64,000 nucleotides of DNA from Hanleya hanleyi (Eukaryota; Mollusca; Polyplacophora; Lepidopleurida; Hanleyidae), in assembly GCA_036873755.1 (NCBI GenBank), contig JAVTVY010020380.1, positions 1-64,000 on the forward strand, read 5' to 3'. The notes beneath the pieces were generated by a model. The model worked only from the letters and a program-made list of their open reading frames with translations. It was not told where the DNA came from and made no database searches. The position numbers and the translations under genes are program-made. Numbering within the stretch: position 1 is the stretch's first letter; every line of letters begins with the position of its first letter. This document shows positions 57,965 through 64,000 of the stretch, in pieces.

Positions 57965-58156
57965 ATGGAGAGTCCAGTAAAACTCCAGGAGTTAAAGGCC
58001 ATCGCCGAGGGAGTGACAGGCCTTGTAGAATCAGTCCGGAGGTATTTGAATGTGAAGGAAAATCAACGTTTGGAACGCGAGCGTGTAAAGGACCATATTT
58101 CGGCTATTCAGAAATGTGACGGTGTGTCTCCGAAAGAAGTGCGCGAGCGCATTTGA
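57965..58156 (+). pseudogene. gag N-terminal fragment
   Basis: 63 codons from ATG 57965, helix-rich and charged, ending in an IQKCDGVSPKEVRERI segment. That segment resembles the start of the capsid-like region in Ty3/mdg4 gag proteins, where a short KCDG..P..VREW-type motif is common. The frame stops at 58154-58156, just where envelope sequence begins. The rest of gag and all of pol are deleted. Confidence 0.55.
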
Positions 58157-59209
58157 CAGAAGATTTGTTTTCACCTACCCAGCTCCAGAAGCTGCGAGAC
58201 TATCTTCCGGTTGGTGTCCGTCTTGTATCCTCGTACCATTGGTACTATCGCCACGTCTTGGTTCATCCGATCTGTAATGCAGATACTCTTACTTATGTGG
58301 CCACACTGCCATTAATCGATGACGGTGCATATGTCGAGTATGGGTTGCAGTCTTGGGCCATGCCGATCCAGGCTCCTGAACATTATTTGCAAGTTGTTTT
58401 TCCTGTTGATCATATTGGTCTCGATACTAAGACTGGTTGGTTTTTTGTGCCCAGCGGATGTTCCGGACAATCTCCTCGCGTGTGTTATGGTAATGTCCAG
58501 TTGCAGAAGAATCACATTCCATGTATCATGAGTCTCTTAACGAACAGCTCAAACCCTGCATGTATGATTCGTCTTATCCGATCTAACGATACTTCCAGCA
58601 AGCTGTTTGAACTTTCTACTGGTGAATTTGTATTACAAACTTTTCGTGAACGTATCTCTGAGCATTGTGCTGGCCAGCGAACCATTTCTCATTTTTTGGA
58701 ATATGGTTTATTTTTGCTCAGTCCAGGTAATTGTACTTTTTCTGGTGTAGATTGGAAGGTGAAGCGTGTCGCTACGACTTCGCACCATTATTCCTTCCTG
58801 ACCGCTACCGTTGAGCTCCCTACAATATCTATTCCCCACCTCCTTAACGTTACACGGATTGTCAATCACTTGCGTGTCACACCATGGCATGCCTTATCCA
58901 AGGTAAGTTCAGTTCCCATTCGTCCATTAGATGACATTGACACATTGACGAATGACGTTTCTTTCTCGGACGTTTTGACATATATTTCTTTTGGTGTTAT
59001 TGTCTGTGCCGGCTTTGTTGTATTTTTTCTATTTTTGTTGTTTCCGGAAGCGCTTGTATCATCGTTTTTTCACCTGTTGTAATCCTTTGTGTACTAGCCC
59101 AGTACCTACTGATGTACCCGAGTGTGTTGAATTACAGGAGGTGGCGGCGACTAATGTCCGGCCGTCATGCTCCACTACCGTTTTTCCATCTTTGTATCCT
59201 CCATTGTAA
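58153..59209 (+). pseudogene. Envelope-like glycoprotein remnant
   Basis: An open frame of 309 codons (58153-59082) begins without an ATG (TTG), directly after the gag fragment, so its N-terminal part is missing. Visible features are about nine cysteines, four N-glycosylation sites (residues 131, 145, 193, 232), TYVATLPLI and an H-C-rich middle, then one hydrophobic membrane-spanning segment (276-297). Within that segment the frame is broken: another frame (to 59209) carries a Cys/Pro-rich cytoplasmic-tail-like stretch ending PSLYPPL, a possible late-domain motif. This fits the membrane-proximal half of an insect-type retro-element envelope. It is broken at both ends and would not be functional as it stands. 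Confidence 0.6.
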
Positions 59210-59489
59210 TTTGTTGATATATAGCTCCATTTTTGTTGTTTTTGTTTTTGTTTTTTTTTTCTTTCTACTTCTTTTGTCACTGGACTGGCAGGATGCATAC
59301 TGTCTGTTCCTAAAGGAGGGAGATGTGTTGGTTTTCCCTTTTGTCTGGTCTGATCAACCAGCTAAGTGGTACAACACATCTGGCTTCTTTGCCCTTTCAT
59401 CTTTTTCTGGACATTTATTTTCTTGTATATTCTTATTGTAGTTGTATGGTACTTTACAAGGTATCATTCAACTTAGAATAGTGGAGATA

Positions 59490-60275
59490 TGTAAGATATC
59501 AGCATCTTATGATAATTAGTTTTCTACAAGTTATTGATGGAATATTAAATATTGCATAGTCTTGATGTCATATATGATGCCTGCCTGTATGGGTTTATAA
59601 CGTTGCATATTATAGCTATGGCGGGTCGTAATACCCCGGTAAATGTTTTGATTTGTTTGACACTCCAGTGTCTTATTTGCATCGTTAAAAATATGGAGGG
59701 ATGTTTTTGACCCAATTCACACATCTGTGTTTCCCAGTTCTCATCATTTAACATGCTGTGAGTGTACTTGATACTCCCGTAATGTTTTCTTTTTTGTTTA
59801 CGAAATTGCATGTTCATGATTTGAAATGTCCAAACAGTACTGAAAAATATGTTGTTGTATCGGTCAGTCGATGGTATAAATATACAGCCTGATTTACCTA
59901 GAGCAGACAATTTTGGAACTCCGTCTCGAGGAAATGTATCAGAAACTTTAGGTCTAAATTTAACGTTTAGGGGCTGTCTTTGTTTGTCATTTGGCCATCG
60001 TCTGTACCACCTTTGATGTCAGAAGTCTGGAATAAAATCTTCAACTTCGTAACAACTTGATGACGACTTTCTTGATGGAATTTCTTGAGGCAAAAGATAC
60101 AGGGCTATGAACTTCTTTCAGACTGCTGTAAAGACCCAGCAACGAACTCGCAAGCTAGTTCTGGGTACACGTAAAGTTGCCCGGTCGCCCTAACCAAGCC
60201 AGGCTATCATCTTACCGGCACGAAAGCCCGGGTTAGAACAATAATATCAACATCTTGACGACCAAAAAGTTTACA
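59490..60275 (+). repeat. 3' LTR
   Basis: 786 bp, near-identical to 57082-57857, with an extra 10 bp near 60158. A purine tract AAAGGAGGGAGATG lies 170 bp upstream (about 59313) rather than next to the LTR; the adjacent tract (TAGTGGAGATA) is weaker. Confidence 0.9.
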
Positions 60276-60639
60276 CTGTGTAAGACTCTCGCGCATAATA
60301 CTACTGCTCCTGTTTTGTAAATCGGCTGCAGCGAAGAGATATGTTGAACAAGCAGCCAGAGGATGCTAGGTTGCCCGCCAAAAGAGGAGCAGTATTTAAA
60401 CGCGTTGTCGGTCTCAGGGGATATACATGAGGGTGGCAACTGCTACTTCATAGGCGCAAGAAGCAGAAGGGTCTTCCCACCTCCCCAGGTTGTGAGATCA
60501 ACTCAAAATGGCTGACTGAATGTTGATTGCTAGTTTAAAATAGTTTCCACATGGTCTAGCACGAAAATTATGTAACCGAAATGCAACCCCAAGCGACATC
60601 TCATAGCATATTATCTGTAATTTGACCAGAATCCTCAAC

Positions 60640-60990
60640 CTATTGCCCGGAAACCGAATTTAGACTTTGCCACCAGGTGTCACCACCAGTAGGTACTGGC
60701 GGAGTAGTATAAAAAGGGGAAATTGGACCCATTTTTCCGCAGATGGTCGCCACCTTTCTCGCGACGCCACTTCCGGTTCCGGTCACGTGACCGGAAGTGG
60801 CCTTTGACCCCAGGCTTCCGGTCACGTGACCGGAAGTTGCATCGGCTGGGGTCAAAGGTCATTTCCGGTCACGGAACCGGAAGTGACGTCACGAGACAGG
60901 TGGCGGCGAACCCGCGGTTATCTCCCCCTAGTTCCAGTTTTTGCCACCATGGGCAACGAGGAACCTGGGCCATAAATACTAGGGTCAGTC
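60640..60990 (+). promoter_or_regulatory. Palindromic ETS/E-box/CRE promoter-like block
   Basis: TATAAAAA at 60708-60715. Two copies of the palindrome TTCCGGTCACGTGACCGGAA lie at 60777-60796 and 60816-60835. A third, degenerate copy with CCGGAAGTGACGTCA lies at 60862-60890. TTTGACCCCA (60803) and its inverse TGGGGTCAAAGG (60847) place the whole within an inverted repeat of about 120 bp (60768-60887). CATAAATACTAGGGTCAGTC (60971) resembles the Maverick TATA plus extension (TATAAATACGAGGGTCAGAC at 22921). No gene follows. Confidence 0.6.
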
Positions 60991-62698
60991 ATCAAGGTCA
61001 ATACGACCGAATTAGCTCTTTTCAAATGGTTAAAGATGGATGGCCACGCAAAATTCAAAATTCTAACCTACGTGTTTTTTTGGCCTAATTAACTCTTTGG
61101 TAAATTTGTGAGATAATGTTGTACTTTTGGTTTGAAGACATGTCGAATTTCTCGAGTTTGAGAGTAAAATAGAAGAGAAACCGGCGTCGGCAAACATTTG
61201 CTGACGATGGCCGTTTCCAGGGCGGGTTACGTCACAAAATGTGTGTATCCTTCACAGCGCTTCGACCGGGTCTTTTTATTAGCGGGTACCAAATTCGCGC
61301 TTGTACTAAGAGCTACGCGCTGGTACAGATGCGACGAAGACAAACGTGCGCTTTCATGAAAACTGAATTTTCACGGAGGAAACCCTACTCGCATTCCGGA
61401 TAGTAGAATTGGAAACTTCCCCGAGAATCTTTGATTATGGCTGACTCGGCAAAAAGATGACGGACGAGTGTCATTCACCATGATGATTGCGAGAGATAAG
61501 CATACATGGTAGGCCTATCGGTAAGTGTTTTCATTGTTTTTGTGTTTTTTTTCTTCGGGGGGGGGGGGGGGGTATAGCGACTGGAAAAATATACCGGGAT
61601 CAGATAATCGACTGAAATTTTTTGAATTCGACTGAAAAAACGGAAACTCGGTAGGTTATTTGTTGATAGCTCGCTTAATACTTGTTCGATTCTGACAATG
61701 TAAAGTTTCCGGAGTAGCTGAAGAGATTCTCTTTTCAAAAATGTATAGTTTGATGACAATTTATTTTTTGTTTTTGAGATAGATATCAACTGAAAAAATC
61801 GTGTCGACTTCGCTGAAATTTTTTCTGGACCGACCGACATGCGGTTTTTCTTGTCCGGAAAATTATTGCGTGAACTGACTGTAATACTTTTAGGTTTCCG
61901 GAATGCTCTACTTTTATACGAATAAAATGATATAAAATATATGCATGTACCTTCCACCGTTTTCCGTAAAAGTGTACGCTGAAAAAACCCGATTGAAAAT
62001 CACAACATTTTCAGTCGAATCTGCCGTAGAACGGATTAGTGAACCGAGTTAAAAACTCGGATTTGGAGACGGACTTCAGAAGATTCCGAAAATCCGGAAT
62101 AAGGATCGCGGGTAAGTTTATTGGAAGATTGGTTATGTCGGTAGGTCACAAGTGTCGAATTAAATTTTAAAAGCATAGTTTGCACAAAAATGAATGTTTG
62201 TCATATAATAACTTAATGTAAATGGAAATAGTGAAAAATTAATTTTAAATACATATATTTTTATAAATCGAAATGAAAACTGACCAGGAATATACATATT
62301 TTGTTCTCTGTAATTTTTCTTCTTGGATTTTTTATTAATGTAAATTTATAAATTGATAATACATTTAATTTATAAAATGAAGTAAAAACAATTTTGACAA
62401 GTAAAAAAAATGATTTTGGAACACTGTTCACACACTAATTGGTCCTTTGTCTCGGAAATCCCAAAAAACAACAAAGGAGTAACATAAAAACAATAATCTC
62501 TTTGTCTACTGAGTATGTCTGTCACAAAACCAATCAGTAGAATTGTCGTTTGGCTGAGCACAAGAAAAATGTTTCCAAACAGTACACCTTTTCCTACCAT
62601 CTTTCCCGTCACAACCTACCATGTCTTCAAAACAATCAAAACGTTTCTGAGACTTAATTTTGTCATGAATATTTTTTACCTGAATATAATCCCTAGCA
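60991..62698. other. No gene; 16-G run at 61557-61572
   Basis: The minus-strand frame at 61475-61957 includes a poly-Pro made by the G-run and shows no family motif. The stretch 62200-62420 is very AT-rich. Confidence 0.4.
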
Positions 62699-63515
62699 TT
62701 AAGGACTCCTTGATACTGACCATCTCCACGATGGAATGGAAAGGATTGGAAGGACGGTCTCCTCCGGGGAAAGCGGTCTTGTCACGGCAATGGGCTCGGA
62801 TTCGGCAAGGGCAGAGGGAGAGGGTGAGGGGACGGGCTGTGTTGTCGGCATCTGGAAGAGTAGAGCATCTCTGTATTCGGTACAGGGCGGCGAGGGGACG
62901 GGCTGGTCGGTCGGCAGCGGAAAGAGAAGAGCATCTCTATAATCGGTAGAGGGCGAGGGCACTGGCTGGGCGGTCGGCTTCATGTCGCAGATCTCGGAAA
63001 TGGATTTGAGAATCCCCTCCACGACCCGACCTGTCCCAAGTGGGCTAAGATGTAGCCCATCACGGCTAAGGAGACGTCTCTCGATTTTCCCGTTCCTGGC
63101 GAAGGAGGAATGGCTCAGGTAGAATAGCTATATCTCTCATCCTTCTGTTGACCGCTTGTGCCGTGGTGTTGATTCTGTGAAGGAAACCCACTCGGCGAAA
63201 TCCAGGCTGGAATCGGTTGTTCCCTCTGGGCAGGATGGACGAAAATACGATGTTGGCCGAGGGGTTGTCGTTCCAGATCGTCTCAGCTAAGGCTTGGAAC
63301 TTCTGTAGGACTGCCTTTGCCGTGTCTCTAGACAGATTATTGGCACCGACGTGGAGCACAATAATGTCGTAGGAACAAACGACAAGACGGATCTCACTCC
63401 ACATCTCCTCTATCTTGTATCCAGAAAAGGATACAATGTCAATAGAAGGATCCGTAAGGTATTGATCAAAGTACTTGGTCTGGGAATGACCGGCGATGAG
63501 AGTCTTGACAACCAT
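62699..63515 (-). pseudogene. SGNH/GDSL-type hydrolase-like protein, one frameshift
   Basis: On the minus strand from ATG 63515 (MVVKTLIAGHS) to the stop at 62699. Block I is AGHSQTKYF with the nucleophile Ser, block II has SFSGYKIEEMW, block III is HVGANNLS (Asn), and block V is SRDGLHLSPLG with the Asp/His pair. The frame holding block V and the tail differs from the first by one base; the break lies near 63115-63125. The tail contains two repeats of a QPVPSP...YRDALLF..PT unit. Such hydrolase domains are common in invertebrate genomes, often in transposon-derived ORFs, so this may be a mobile-element gene. A longer start at 63542 is open, but its first residues are encoded by a duplicated leader, so 63515 is preferred. 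Confidence 0.65.
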
Positions 63516-63612
63516 GATGACTGAAGAATTATTGAAATTCAAATGTCTGAAGAAAATGCAGCTATGATGACTGATGAATTATTGAGATTCAAATGTATGA
63601 AGATATTGAAAA
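63514..63612 (-). repeat. 50-bp tandem leader duplication
   Basis: ATGATGACTGAAGAATTATT...CAAATGT.TGAAGA occurs at 63514 and 63564 with few differences, directly upstream of the hydrolase start. Confidence 0.8.
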
Positions 63613-63620
63613 TATGCTGC

Positions 63621-63629
63621 CCTTATATA
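63621..63629 (-). promoter_or_regulatory. TATA box of the SGNH-hydrolase-like gene
   Basis: The minus strand reads GTATATAAGGGCAGC, about 106 bp before the preferred ATG. Confidence 0.55.
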
Positions 63630-64000
63630 CACGAAAGTCGAATAACTGCTCACTATTGGAATGGTTAATATAATCTGATTACCTATTCTGCTCACATAAT
63701 CTTTTAACGATCGTCACTCTCGGCAAGTGTTGTAACGGATTAGCGGTTTGGGATTAATTGCATGGGATTAAAACTTAATTAGCTGTTCACCAGTCTGGGC
63801 TGTGAAATGTCAAAAAGTCAGTAAGTGAACAAAACTCACAATGATAAAATTCATTTTAGTTCATATAAATTATAATAATCACTGAAAACAAAATATGTAT
63901 ATTCCTGGTAATTTTTCAGGTAAAAAAAAGTACATGCATCAAAATATACGTATTTAAAATTAATGATCAATTGAAAAATATATTTATACCATAGAAAAAT
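63630..64000. other. No gene recognised
   Basis: AT-rich; nothing can be supported. Confidence 0.4.

Larger units (their letters stand above)
57082..60275 (+). mobile_element. LTR retrotransposon, 3.2 kb, pol-less
   Basis: Two direct repeats of 776 and 786 bp differ by about a dozen substitutions and one 10-bp gap. They start TGTAAGATATC, end TTTACA and are flanked by CTGT. A primer-binding site follows the first LTR. The interior is only 1.63 kb and holds a gag start and an envelope-like remnant; protease, reverse transcriptase and integrase are absent. Lineage: a retrovirus-like element, probably Ty3/mdg4-type with env, inferred from the primer site and envelope. LTR divergence of under 2% by eye suggests a fairly young insertion. 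Confidence 0.9.

Noticed and set aside
58153..58155. TTG as a genuine envelope start codon
   Set aside because: The frame simply opens at the gag/env junction; no signal peptide follows, so the N-terminal part is missing.
60723..61088. 121-codon plus-strand ORF
   Set aside because: Its Arg/Ser-rich half is the translation of the ETS/E-box palindromes.
61475..61957. 160-codon minus-strand ORF with poly-Pro
   Set aside because: Poly-Pro comes from a 16-G run; the remainder has no family signal.

Overview
The window reads as AT-rich, gene-poor metazoan DNA, probably from a marine invertebrate. The grounds are a Maverick/Polinton element with 6-bp target duplications, an LTR retrotransposon with a tRNA-Lys-like primer site, a tRNA-derived SINE, LINE remnants, foldback elements and many satellites. 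I recognise no host exon. The species cannot be fixed from sequence alone.

Layout. 1-9171: an arm-type repeat module at the left edge, a 34-bp minisatellite carrying a YY1-like motif, a 161-bp near-perfect palindrome and a tRNA-derived SINE. 9172-30540: an old tandem duplication of about 1.5 kb of host DNA whose two copies have been filled with different insertions. Copy 1 (9172-18265) holds a 2.1-kb GGTAGTAAC-type minisatellite and a 5.5-kb foldback element (12645-18166), which itself contains a nested 2.7-kb element (13403-16069). Copy 2 (18266-30540) holds a 10,565-bp Maverick (18913-29477). Each copy supplies the empty site for insertions in the other. 30541-42182: dispersed repeats, a pentanucleotide microsatellite, a dead LINE reverse transcriptase and a 37-bp minisatellite. 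42183-46804: an array of terminal-arm modules related to the Maverick, ending in a TG/CA foldback. 46805-57081: smaller foldbacks, a GCCGAA-rich repeat and a tandem array. 57082-60275: an LTR retrotransposon reduced to a gag start plus an envelope remnant. 60640-60990: a palindromic ETS/E-box promoter-like block. 62699-63515: a frameshifted SGNH-hydrolase gene.

How the Maverick works as a unit. Leftward, it carries a C2H2 zinc-finger protein joined to what looks like the N-terminal part of the element's DNA polymerase; the polymerase proper and a packaging ATPase are missing. Rightward come three genes sharing a roughly 100-residue domain I do not recognise (four domain copies), a small tail-anchored protein, a DDE integrase, an adenovirus pX/pVI-like basic protein, an F54H12.2-like capsid-family protein and an adenain-like protease. 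Six genes each have a TATA box about 45-70 bp before the ATG. The pX-capsid-protease genes are instead packed with 3-bp and 1-bp gaps. Integrase, capsid, protease and two of the paralogues are frameshifted, so this copy is dead or the assembly carries indel errors. The most novel material is the paralogous domain family, the symmetric repeat array in the divergent promoter, and the modular terminal arms rich in NRF-1-like and CRE-like sites.
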